64,000 bases of DNA from Halobacillus amylolyticus (GTDB taxonomy: Bacteria > Bacillota > Bacilli > Bacillales > Halobacillaceae), in NCBI RefSeq assembly GCF_022921115.1, contig NZ_CP095075.1, positions 1,371,001 to 1,435,000 on the forward strand, given 5' to 3'. Made by a program: the position numbers and the translations under genes. The notes beneath the pieces are model-generated. The model had not been told where the DNA came from. It was given only the letters and a program-made list of their open reading frames with translations, and made no database searches. Shown here piece by piece: positions 35,936 to 43,834 of the stretch. Within the stretch, counting starts at the first letter, position 1, and the number at the start of each line of letters is the position of its first letter.

Positions 35936-37231
35936 TTAATGACCTGGGAAAAAGATCATTTGCAGAATGAAAATAAATCCAAATAAATATAGAATCCAGT
36001 GAACATCCTTTGCATTGCCATTCATCAGTTTCAACAATGGGTAGGTTATAAAGCCAAAAGCGATCCCTGTAGCGATGCTTGAGGTCAAGGGCATAGATAG
36101 AATAATAATAAAAGCTGGAAAAGCATCATCAAACTTTTGCCAATTGATCTTCGCTAGACCTTCCATCATAAAACATCCAACGATAATAAGCACAGGCGCC
36201 GTAATCGCCGCCAAGTTTGAAACCGCTCCTACTAATGGAGAGAAAAAAATAGATAGTAGAAATAAGCCAGCAACCACAACAGTAGTAAGTCCTGTTCTTC
36301 CGCCCGCAGCAACACCTGAAGAGGATTCAATATAAGCAGAGGATGGACTTGTACCGAACATTGCACCAGCGGTTGTAGCTGTGGCATCAGCCATCAAAGC
36401 CGCACGTGCTCTCGGCAAACTTCCGTCTTTACGGATGAAGCCAGCTTGCTCTGCTACTCCAATCATCGTTCCTGTCGTATCAAAAATCGTCACGAGTAAG
36501 AAGGCAAAAATGACTGTATATAGGCCATTACTGAATACCCCTGCCAAATCAATATCCCAAAATACGGGGGCAGGCGGTGCAGATATAAGCCCCTCTTCAA
36601 AAGACAACTGTCCTGTAAACATTCCTAAAATAGCTGTAACGACCATTCCAATAAATAAAGCTCCTGTTACGCGGCGAGCAATTAAACCAAGTGTGACAAA
36701 CAAGCCGACTATCGTTAATACCGTCCCTGGGGCAGTGAGATCACCAAGGGTAACGAGTGTAGACTCACTTGCGACAACAATACCTGACATTCGCAATCCT
36801 AAGAAGGCAATAAAAAGGCCAATTCCTGATGTAATACCGTATTTAAGTGAAGACGGAATAGCTGTAATTAGGATTTCTCTCAAACTCGTTAAACTTAAAA
36901 TAACAAATAAAATACCTGCTAGGAAGACGGTTCCTAAAATGACAGAATAACTTACATCCTGTTGAACCACTTCTGTAACAAAGTATGCATTCATCCCCAT
37001 TCCAGGTGCAATGGCTATCGGATAATTGGCTCCTAGTGCCATGATTAACGTACCGATAATAGCTGCAATCACTGTCGCCATAAATACTTGTTCAAAAGGC
37101 AGACCTGCCGCAGAAAGAATCGCAGGGTTAACGACAACTATATAAACCATTGTTAGGAACGTGGTCAGACCCGCCAACATCTCTGTTCGGACATTTGTAT
37201 TGTTTTCTTGTAAACGAAACATTTTCAACAT
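35936..37231 (-). CDS. Hypoxanthine/guanine permease, PbuG/PbuO type (AzgA family)
   Basis: The 431-residue protein has the AzgA/NCS2 signature: TEMLAGLTTFLTMVYIVVVNPAIL, ANYPIAIAPGMGMNAYFV, then FDTTGTMIGVAEQAG and FGTSPSSAYIESSSGVAAGGRTGLTTVVVA. About twelve to fourteen membrane segments are visible. Substrate hypoxanthine, guanine or adenine. ATG at 37231 follows AAGGTG. A promoter with a PurR-like box lies upstream. The choice between pbuG and pbuO cannot be made here. Confidence 0.9.
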   Translation of the reverse strand: MLKMFRLQENNTNVRTEMLAGLTTFLTMVYIVVVNPAILSAAGLPFEQVFMATVIAAIIGTLIMALGANYPIAIAPGMGMNAYFVTEVVQQDVSYSVILGTVFLAGILFVILSLTSLREILITAIPSSLKYGITSGIGLFIAFLGLRMSGIVVASESTLVTLGDLTAPGTVLTIVGLFVTLGLIARRVTGALFIGMVVTAILGMFTGQLSFEEGLISAPPAPVFWDIDLAGVFSNGLYTVIFAFLLVTIFDTTGTMIGVAEQAGFIRKDGSLPRARAALMADATATTAGAMFGTSPSSAYIESSSGVAAGGRTGLTTVVVAGLFLLSIFFSPLVGAVSNLAAITAPVLIIVGCFMMEGLAKINWQKFDDAFPAFIIILSMPLTSSIATGIAFGFITYPLLKLMNGNAKDVHWILYLFGFIFILQMIFFPGH

Positions 37232-37273
37232 GAATTACACCTTACTTTCCGAATGAAAATCACAACATCTATA

Positions 37274-37328
37274 ATAATATTCGTTTTACGAACAAAATTC
37301 AAGTATTTATCAACAATCGTTCGGTTTT
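37274..37328 (-). promoter_or_regulatory. Promoter with PurR-like boxes
   Basis: TTGAAT (37302-37297) is 17 bp from TATTAT (37279-37274). Upstream AAAACCGAACGAT (37328-37316) matches the PurBox AWWWCCGAACWWT except at one base. TTTACGAAC-type inverse half-site (37285-37296) lies in the spacer; the distance between cores (25 bp) is slightly long. Confidence 0.5.
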
Positions 37329-37338
37329 AAATGTAAAA

Positions 37339-37373
37339 AAGCCGATTTCTACAAAAATAATAGAAATCGACTT
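37339..37373 (-). terminator. Terminator of ydbT
   Basis: AAGTCGATTTCTA and TAGAAATCGGCTT form a stem of 13 bp with a G-U pair, followed by TTTT on the minus strand. Confidence 0.8.
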
Positions 37374-37383
37374 GTGATTCATC

Positions 37384-38835
37384 CTATATTTCATGTCTAA
37401 ACCAATCCATCATCTGTTCAATATCCGTATCCTCTAAATAATGACAGTGTGCTCTTGCCTTCCCTACTCCTGTTTTCAGCGTTACTTCAACTGAGGAGAG
37501 GCCGACACGTTTTTGTAATATAGATTGTGAACAACGGCTCGATTGAATTCGATGTTTTTTCATAACATAGGTTTGCTTTGTCATGAATCGATAGCTTAGT
37601 GTTAGTTGTTTATCACGAACATTCCACCCCGCATCACGATAATTCAATACACCTACCCCTATGAAAATTGGCACAGTCAATAAAGAAAATAAACCCATGG
37701 GCCAAAAGAACAGACTTGCAACTATTGCAATGATGACAGGAAACCAGATACATCTTGCAAGATAGCTCATTTGTGCACGCTTTGGTGGACGTTTTAATGT
37801 TACATCAAGATCATATTGCGGCAGGATGCTTTCCATAACCGCTTTGATTTGATTCCGTTTAATTAAGGGAAGTATCCTAAACTGCTGCTCCGCGTCACCC
37901 TTGATAGAGCCGCCCGCACTAATGATCGATACCGTCGCAAAGCCTAAAGGCTGCCGGATAATATTTTCCTCCACTCTTATCCCCTGAATCCGGTTTAATG
38001 GTATGGTGATTTGTTTCTTTTCTAATAAACCACGTGTGATGATTAAGTCTTCCCCATCAATGAAGACGGAAAATTTGCCAAAACGAAGCACAGTCAGAAT
38101 AATAGAAATTCCATAAGCAATTAGAACAATAAGTAGTGCGATTAAACCGACAATAAGTACCCCAACTTGAAGCCAACCGACCACTTCCTCATAAATTGTT
38201 CCCACAGGAAGAAATTCAATAATCTGCGAAAAGAAAACCACTACCCCCGAGATGACTACACCTGCTCCGCCAGAGGTAAGAGCCATGATGATCAGATTCC
38301 TCATAGTCATTCTATAAACAAGTGAACGATCTGAACCATCTCCCCGTCCCTCAACTTGCTCCTCTACAGAAGGACGCTCCTGTTTTCTTTGGTATATAAT
38401 ATCCTCAAGCCTTTTTGCTTCTGATCTCTTAATTGCAGTCAATTCGGCTTCAGCCTCTTGAATTCCTGAAGATCCGGCTGTTTCAATCGAAACTTTGACA
38501 AGTTGAAGAGGTCTGTGCAAAATTCCTTCAGAGAAATTCAGGCTCTGGATCCGATCCATAGGGATATACCGCTTTTTTCGAAAAAACAGACCGTATTCAA
38601 TACGCAGCTCCCCCTCCTGCACTCGATAGGTAAACCGAAACCACTTTACAATTCCGGCTATTAATATGAGTACTAAAAAGGAAGCTGATAAAAGGAGAGG
38701 GAGCCAGCTTAGAAAGCCATCCCCCTGGTTTCCATTTAAAAAGAAAATGGCAATGATCGGAAATATCGCATCCTTCAAACCTTTTACAAAGTTAAGAACG
38801 GCGGATACTGGATGAAGACGTTGCGGTTCAAACAT
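37384..38835 (-). CDS. ydbT: YdbT-like membrane protein with bPH2 domains
   Basis: The 483-residue protein has paired transmembrane segments alternating with PH-like (DUF304, bPH2) domains: RVQEGELRIEYGLFFRKKRYIPMDRIQSLNFSEGIL, then IDGEDLIITRGLLEKKQITIPLNRIQGIRVEENII and a third shorter copy, TLSYRFMTKQTYVMKKHRIQSSRC. YdbS/YdbT of B. subtilis are envelope proteins reported to protect against some bacteriocins. It overlaps ydbS by 8 bp, so both are one operon. Confidence 0.85.
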   Translation of the reverse strand: MFEPQRLHPVSAVLNFVKGLKDAIFPIIAIFFLNGNQGDGFLSWLPLLLSASFLVLILIAGIVKWFRFTYRVQEGELRIEYGLFFRKKRYIPMDRIQSLNFSEGILHRPLQLVKVSIETAGSSGIQEAEAELTAIKRSEAKRLEDIIYQRKQERPSVEEQVEGRGDGSDRSLVYRMTMRNLIIMALTSGGAGVVISGVVVFFSQIIEFLPVGTIYEEVVGWLQVGVLIVGLIALLIVLIAYGISIILTVLRFGKFSVFIDGEDLIITRGLLEKKQITIPLNRIQGIRVEENIIRQPLGFATVSIISAGGSIKGDAEQQFRILPLIKRNQIKAVMESILPQYDLDVTLKRPPKRAQMSYLARCIWFPVIIAIVASLFFWPMGLFSLLTVPIFIGVGVLNYRDAGWNVRDKQLTLSYRFMTKQTYVMKKHRIQSSRCSQSILQKRVGLSSVEVTLKTGVGKARAHCHYLEDTDIEQMMDWFRHEI

Positions 38836-39304
38836 CGTCCTCAGCCACCCTTGCTAAAGATGAAATTGTATCCCTAAGCTCCTCAGCTTCTCTTTCATCA
38901 AGTGCTGGTATTTTATGTACGGTTGCGGCCGTAGATATACTAATTGTAGCCAATCGGTATTTCCGAAGCAGCGGTCCCTGTTCTGTATCTACATGCTGCA
39001 CACGAACCATTGGTACTAGGGTTCGTTTAACGATAAACAGTCCATATTGGTATTCAATTTCTTGATCGCTTACTTCATAGCGCAGACGATCCCACTTAAC
39101 AGTTGGGATCAGCCAAATAGAAAAAATAATTTCTAAAATAAATAGGATACCAATAACAAAGCTTGGCCAGAGCGGCCATGAATATAGAGTTGTAAGTACG
39201 ATAATCGCAACAGCTATGATCGCTACTATTCCCGTATTGATGTACCCATAAATCCTCCAAAGTGTAAGGGCACGTCTCGATATTCGTTGACTAGGTTCTC
39301 TCAT
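38828..39304 (-). CDS. ydbS: YdbS-like PH-domain membrane protein
   Basis: ATG at 39304 (MREPSQRISRRALTLWRIYG) follows GAGGAGG, giving 158 residues; the frame to 39445 overlaps proC and is rejected. Two hydrophobic segments are followed by one bPH2 domain (RYEVSDQEIEYQYGLFIVKRTLVPMVRVQHVDTEQG). It forms an operon with ydbT. Confidence 0.85.
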   Translation of the reverse strand: MREPSQRISRRALTLWRIYGYINTGIVAIIAVAIIVLTTLYSWPLWPSFVIGILFILEIIFSIWLIPTVKWDRLRYEVSDQEIEYQYGLFIVKRTLVPMVRVQHVDTEQGPLLRKYRLATISISTAATVHKIPALDEREAEELRDTISSLARVAEDDV

Positions 39305-39367
39305 AAGCAAACCTCCTCTTCCCACTCTTGTACGATCGATCCCTTGCGATCGTTTCATAATGAACAA

Positions 39368-39392
39368 AATCCAGGCCAAACATGCCTGGATT
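39368..39392. terminator. Terminator between proC and ydbS
   Basis: AATCCAGGC and GCCTGGATT form a 9-bp stem around CAAACAT. Confidence 0.75.
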
Positions 39393-39401
39393 CCACCTAC
39401 C

Positions 39402-40217
39402 TTATGAGCCGTTGGACAATTCTTTAGATTTATCCGTGCAGGCATTCATCGCTTGAATGATCGAACTTCGGAGGCCTGTTTGTTCGAGCGTGTTCACACC
39501 CTCAATCGTCACCCCTCCAGGTGTACAGACGGCATCCTTGAGCTCAGCAGGGTGTTTACCTGTTTCGAGCACCATTTTTGCCGCTCCTTGAACAGCCTGG
39601 GATGCCAACTTATAGGCCTTGTCCCTTGGAAACCCTTGCTGTACCGCTGTATCTGCCATTGCTTCAATAAACATATAGACAAAAGCTGGTGACGATCCGC
39701 TCACTGCTGGTACAGCGTCCATTAAGCGTTCTTCAATTACTTCCGCCTCACCAAAGCTTTCAAAAATATCCTTTACATCATCAAGGTCCTCTTCTGTAAC
39801 AAAATCATTTGGGCAGAGGACACTCATACCCGCCCCGACTAATGATGGAGTATTTGGCATCGAGCGAATCACTTTCACTTGAGAATCAAAGGACTTCCTG
39901 ACTTTATCCAATGTCATCCCTGCTGCTATTGTGACGATGACTGTATCGTCATTAACAGATGACTTAATCTCTTGAATGACTTCCTGGTAAACATAAGGCT
40001 TGACTGCAAGGAATAAAATATCACTTTCCTGTGCTAGTTTTTTATTATCATTAGATATACGGACCTCAAATTCTTCAGCTACGAAGTCAATTGTTTCATC
40101 TGTTAACGCTGTTGCTCCGATTTGCTCGGGCTTGACTATACCCGATTGAATCATCCCTTGAATCATAGCCTGAGCCATTTGACCACAGCCAATGAAACCA
40201 ATTTGCTTTTCCACCAA
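39402..40217 (-). CDS. proC: Pyrroline-5-carboxylate reductase
   Basis: The 271-residue protein begins IGFIGCGQMAQAMIQGM (NADPH fold), has ILFLAVKPYVYQEV and RSMPNTPSLVGAGMS in the middle and the C-terminal signature AELKDAVCTPGGVTIEGVNTLE. It reduces P5C to L-proline, a compatible solute in many halophiles. The start may be TTG at 40217 or GTG at 40214; both follow GGGG. It is single, without a T-box leader. Confidence 0.93.
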   Translation of the reverse strand: MVEKQIGFIGCGQMAQAMIQGMIQSGIVKPEQIGATALTDETIDFVAEEFEVRISNDNKKLAQESDILFLAVKPYVYQEVIQEIKSSVNDDTVIVTIAAGMTLDKVRKSFDSQVKVIRSMPNTPSLVGAGMSVLCPNDFVTEEDLDDVKDIFESFGEAEVIEERLMDAVPAVSGSSPAFVYMFIEAMADTAVQQGFPRDKAYKLASQAVQGAAKMVLETGKHPAELKDAVCTPGGVTIEGVNTLEQTGLRSSIIQAMNACTDKSKELSNGS

Positions 40218-40330
40218 ACAACACCCCTTTCTTGTGATTCTTATTGTATCCGAATATGTCTTTCACTACAATCTCTTAAATGATTTTAAGGAGGCAGCCA
40301 TTTATTTTCCCATGTTTTCCTGATAAAGCC

Positions 40331-40359
40331 TTTACAAATCCAACTTGCTTTACTATAAT
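40331..40359 (+). promoter_or_regulatory. Sigma-A type promoter of the orphan small RNA
   Basis: TTTACA (40331-40336), a 17-bp spacer and perfect TATAAT (40354-40359) on the plus strand, between two minus-strand genes. Confidence 0.75.
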
Positions 40360-40365
40360 TAACAG

Positions 40366-40453
40366 TGTATTCTTCATATCATAACGATTCACAACAAATA
40401 TCATAGCTGCTACGAAAAAAGCTGAGCTGCCTTCAAGCTCAGCTTTTTTCGTG
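40366..40453 (+). ncRNA. Candidate ~88-nt small RNA
   Basis: The promoter at 40331-40359 would start RNA near 40366, and a perfect terminator (CGAAAAAAGCTGAGCT with its inverse, 40413-40451) ends it. The ~45-nt 5' region is AU-rich (CAGUGUAUUCUUCAUAUCAU...) and single-stranded as far as I can fold it. The only frame, GTG-initiated 13 codons, has no ribosome site. It runs antisense to nothing annotated. Its identity with known Bacillus small RNAs was not established. Confidence 0.6.
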
Positions 40454-40588
40454 GAATTTTTTTCTCCCTTAGACCATCATAGCCTTTAAAGTTAAACCAT
40501 ATTCAGCAGATGGCACTTATCTATGGATACATGGTTAACGCAAAACACATCCCCTTATGGGAGAACCATCATTTAAACTTAAGTAAAG

Positions 40589-40613
40589 AACCAGGATCAC
40601 GAGGATCCTGGTT
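40589..40613. terminator. Terminator of yhbH
   Basis: AACCAGGATC and GATCCTGGTT form a 10-bp stem with loop ACGAG, just past the yhbH stop. Confidence 0.8.
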
Positions 40614-40620
40614 ACAGTTT

Positions 40621-41790
40621 TTAGCTCGTTATTTCAACATTTTTTGTATCATTAAAAAATGCTTTCATTGCATGGAAAACATCCACTTTTTTCCTCAAGA
40701 TATGATGCCTGAATTTAGGATGATCAATAGATTTATAAGCCTGCATTAAGCTAGAGGAACGGTTATACTGATTAACCTCACCATACCCAAACATTTGTGA
40801 CACTTCGATAAGTTCCTGAATAAGCGAAATACATCTCTTGTTATCTGAAGTAAGGTTATCACCATCGGAAAAATGAAAAGGATAAATATTATAACGTTCT
40901 GGTGAATACTTTTCGTCTATGAGCTGAAGGGCCCTGCGATAGGCTGAAGAGCAAATGGTTCCACCACTCTCCCCTTTTGAAAAGAAATCTTCTTCACTAA
41001 CTACCTTCGCTTGCGTATGATGTGCAATGAACTCCACATCTACCGTTTCGTAATTTTTGTTTAAAAAACGATTCATCCAAAAGAAAAAACTGCGAGCCAT
41101 ATACTTTTCCCATTGCCCCATACTGCCACTCGTATCCATCATCGCAATGACGACAGCTTTCGATTCTGGCTTTTCTTGGTCCGTCCATGCCTTGTAACGA
41201 ATATCTTCAGGGTATATCGGGGCAAAAGAGGAATTACCTCCGAGCGCATTCCTTTTATAAGCCTCAAGCATTGTCCGCTTTTTATCAATATTTCCTGTTA
41301 ACCCTGTTTTTCGTATATCACGAAACTCAATGTCTTCATGAACAATCGTGTCTTTTTCTTTCTCTGCTAAATCGGGGAGAGTCAACTCTTTAAAAAACGC
41401 TTCCTCTAACTCTGCCAAGGTTACTTCAGCTTCATAATAATCTTCCCCCGCTTGATCACCAGCCCCTTCTCCTTGCCCAGGCTTGGCTTTTTTCTCCTGT
41501 GATTGACCGAGAACATCTCCTATCTCACTATCTCCATCCCCTTGACCTGCGTGCTTATTCTTGTCATGGTTATAGCGAATTTTATATTCATCAAGTGACC
41601 GAATCGGAATTTTCACAACACGTTTCCCATTAGACATCACAATGTTTTCTTCCGTAATCAAATCAGGAAGTTGTTTGTTCATTGCATCTTTTACTTTTTC
41701 CTGATGCCGGCGCTGATCATCATAGCCTTTCCTGTGGAGGGACCAGTCGTCTTCAGCAATTACGAAACTTTTCTCATCATCCATATTCAA
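40621..41790 (-). CDS. yhbH: YhbH, sporulation-associated DUF444 protein
   Basis: The 389-residue protein is DUF444/YeaH-YhbH: an N-terminal [20 protein letters not shown], a Gly/Glu-rich linker ([11 protein letters not shown]...), and a C-terminal VWA-like domain with the MIDAS motif [19 protein letters not shown] and later [13 protein letters not shown]. In B. subtilis yhbH is expressed in sporulation next to prkA; E. coli yeaH follows yeaG. Here odhAB and repeats lie between it and prkA. Confidence 0.92.
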   Translation of the reverse strand: MNMDDEKSFVIAEDDWSLHRKGYDDQRRHQEKVKDAMNKQLPDLITEENIVMSNGKRVVKIPIRSLDEYKIRYNHDKNKHAGQGDGDSEIGDVLGQSQEKKAKPGQGEGAGDQAGEDYYEAEVTLAELEEAFFKELTLPDLAEKEKDTIVHEDIEFRDIRKTGLTGNIDKKRTMLEAYKRNALGGNSSFAPIYPEDIRYKAWTDQEKPESKAVVIAMMDTSGSMGQWEKYMARSFFFWMNRFLNKNYETVDVEFIAHHTQAKVVSEEDFFSKGESGGTICSSAYRRALQLIDEKYSPERYNIYPFHFSDGDNLTSDNKRCISLIQELIEVSQMFGYGEVNQYNRSSSLMQAYKSIDHPKFRHHILRKKVDVFHAMKAFFNDTKNVEITS

Positions 41791-41900
41791 ATTCCCCTCC
41801 TAGCTTTGAGTATTACTCTATCGTATGCAGGTCCTAGTCAATGGATGAAGCTAAATCACGGAAGGTTCAATTATTTCTAAAAAAAGAAATGTGTGCCTAT

Positions 41901-42292
41901 AAGGGTGTGTTCAGAAAGTTGACGAATGAGAACGTCGACAAAGATCGTCACCTCCTGTGACAAAGTCGACACTAGCATGTTCCTTGCGCGTCCCAAGAAG
42001 TTCGAGGCGCGACAGTTTTGAGGATCGCAAGCCGTATGCATTTCATACGTGAGGACCGGAAAACCCAGCAACGAAGAAAATCGCCGTTATCCCGCATTAA
42101 CGGTCAGTAAAACCCCAAAGATATCGTCGTGAAGATAAGAAGCCAAGCGGAGGGTTAACTGTCCGTAAATGTCTGATTATTAAGGAACACAGACTAAGGT
42201 CGCCACGTCGTGTAGGCCTCAACGAACCATCAGTGAAAACCCCACTGATGGAAGTTTCACTTTATCATTTGGTGACTTTTTGAACATCCTCT
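41901..42292. repeat. MITE-like element, copy 2 (~392 bp), with nested sequence
   Basis: The left end TGTTCAGAAAGTTGACGAAT and inverted right end TGTTCAAAAAGTCACCAAAT are imperfect inverted repeats. The core (41995-42090: GTTCGAGGCGCGACAGTTTT region and the CGTATG...CATACG hairpin) matches copy 1 at 22325-22412 with few changes. Extra sequence (42090-42260) includes a CCATCAGTG/CACTGATGG hairpin absent from copy 1. Confidence 0.6.
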
Positions 42293-42303
42293 ATAATGAT
42301 CAA

Positions 42304-42455
42304 AAAATAGATTTGGGAAGAATCTTGTTTTGTTTAGACAGAATCGTAATGATTTTAGGTAGAATCTTCGCTGATTTCGACAGAATCACGAAGGTTTTAA
42401 GCTGAATCCCCTCTCGTTTGGGTAGAATCACATCCATTTTGGGACGAATCCTATT
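42304..42455. repeat. 21-bp AGAATC-type repeat, locus 3
   Basis: Seven units such as GATTTGGGAAGAATC, GTTTAGACAGAATC, ATTTTAGGTAGAATC and GTTTGGGTAGAATC, period about 21. The reverse frame reads repeated ILxK and is a by-product of the period. Confidence 0.7.
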
Positions 42456-42498
42456 TCCATTCAAGACAGTCTGAGTCACACTTATTTTAAAAAGCGTA

Positions 42499-42538
42499 AA
42501 AAAGAACCTCGCTAACTGAAAAGTTAGCAAGGTTCTCT
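42499..42538. terminator. Terminator of the odhAB operon
   Basis: AGAACCTCGCTAACT and AGTTAGCAAGGTTCT form a 15-bp stem with one mismatch and a GAAA loop; T-run on the minus strand. Confidence 0.9.
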
Positions 42539-42550
42539 TTACTCTAGTAA

Positions 42551-43834
42551 TTATCCTTCTAAAAGTAGATCATAAGGATCTTCAATCATTTCTTTAATTC
42601 TGCGCAGAAATTGCACCGCGTCTTTTCCATCAACGATTCTATGATCATAGGAAAGGGCGATATACATCATCGGACGGGCTTGAATCGTATCGTCAGGCAT
42701 CACTTTTGCCCGCTTCTCGATATTATGCAGGCCTAGAATACCTACTTGCGGTGAATTTAAGATCGGTGTAGACAACATGGACCCAAAAATACCGCCATTG
42801 GTAATGGTAAAGGAACCACCTTGCAAGTCATCTAGCTGCAGCTCTTTGTTACGAGCTTTCGTAGCTACATCTGCAATTCCTTTTTCAATTCCAGCAAAGT
42901 CAAGACGGTCTGCGTCCCGGACCACCGGAACAACTAGTCCTTCTTCCGTTGATACAGCCATACCGATATCATAGAATTGCTTCTTCACGATTTCGTTGCC
43001 TTGAATTTCTGCATTAATCAGTGGGAATTCTTTCAGCGCCCCAACAGCTGCTTTCGTAAAGAATGACATAAATCCAAGTTTAATATCATGCTTTTTCAAG
43101 AATGAATCTTTACGTTCCTTACGTAGATTCATTACATTTGTCATATCGACTTCATTAAACGTTGTAAGCATCGCTGAGTTTTGTTGAGCATCTACTAAAC
43201 GCTTAGCGATTGTTTGACGACGACGGGACATTTTCTCTCGTTCAACAGGCTTAGCAAACTCTGTCTTTTCGCTTGAGTCTTGCTTACTTTCTTTCTTCTC
43301 TTTCTTAGGAGCTTCTTTCTTCTCATTCTTGCCGCTTGCAGCAGATTCTACGTCCTCAGGGCGGATTCTGCCTAAAGGATCACGAGCAGAAATTTGGCTT
43401 AAGTCGATGCCTAACTCACGCGCACGTTTGCGGGCTGCTGGCGTTGCAATCACATCACCTTTTGACCCCTCTTGTTCTTTGGAGCTTTCCTCTTTCTTCT
43501 CTTCTTTTTGATTAGAGGAAGCAGCACTTTCTTGTTTTTCCTCTTTAGGCTCTTCTTTCTTCTCTTCGTTACTATCGTCTGAAGAACTGCCAGCTTCTCC
43601 GTTCTCGTCAACCTTGGCAATCACATCGCCTACTTCGACGTCATCCCCTTCTTCTTTAAGAAGTTCAGAGATGACACCACTAGCATCAGCGTTTACTTCG
43701 ACGTTAACTTTGTCTGTCTCAAGTTCAAGCACAGGATCCCCTTTTTCTACTTGATCCCCTTTCTTTACAAGCCATTCGGCAATAGTACCTTCAGTAATGG
43801 ATTCAGCTAATTCAGGAACTTTAATTTCCTTCAT
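42551..43834 (-). CDS. odhB: 2-oxoglutarate dehydrogenase E2 (dihydrolipoyl succinyltransferase)
   Basis: ATG at 43834 (MKEIKVPELAESITEG) follows AAAGGAGG and gives 427 residues. A lipoyl domain (LELETDKVNVEVNADASG, Lys near residue 42), an Ala/Glu/Lys-rich linker, the E1/E3-binding domain (ATPAARKRARELGIDLSQI) and a catalytic domain ending YDHRIVDGKDAVQFL are in order. It transfers succinyl groups to CoA in the TCA cycle. It overlaps odhA by 14 bp. Lipoate for its Lys comes from lipM-lipA, 5 kb away. Confidence 0.95.
   Translation of the reverse strand: MKEIKVPELAESITEGTIAEWLVKKGDQVEKGDPVLELETDKVNVEVNADASGVISELLKEEGDDVEVGDVIAKVDENGEAGSSSDDSNEEKKEEPKEEKQESAASSNQKEEKKEESSKEQEGSKGDVIATPAARKRARELGIDLSQISARDPLGRIRPEDVESAASGKNEKKEAPKKEKKESKQDSSEKTEFAKPVEREKMSRRRQTIAKRLVDAQQNSAMLTTFNEVDMTNVMNLRKERKDSFLKKHDIKLGFMSFFTKAAVGALKEFPLINAEIQGNEIVKKQFYDIGMAVSTEEGLVVPVVRDADRLDFAGIEKGIADVATKARNKELQLDDLQGGSFTITNGGIFGSMLSTPILNSPQVGILGLHNIEKRAKVMPDDTIQARPMMYIALSYDHRIVDGKDAVQFLRRIKEMIEDPYDLLLEG

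Noticed and set aside
42300..42530. Frame with repeated ILPK/ILSK
   Set aside because: By-product of the AGAATC-type repeat; no start site support.
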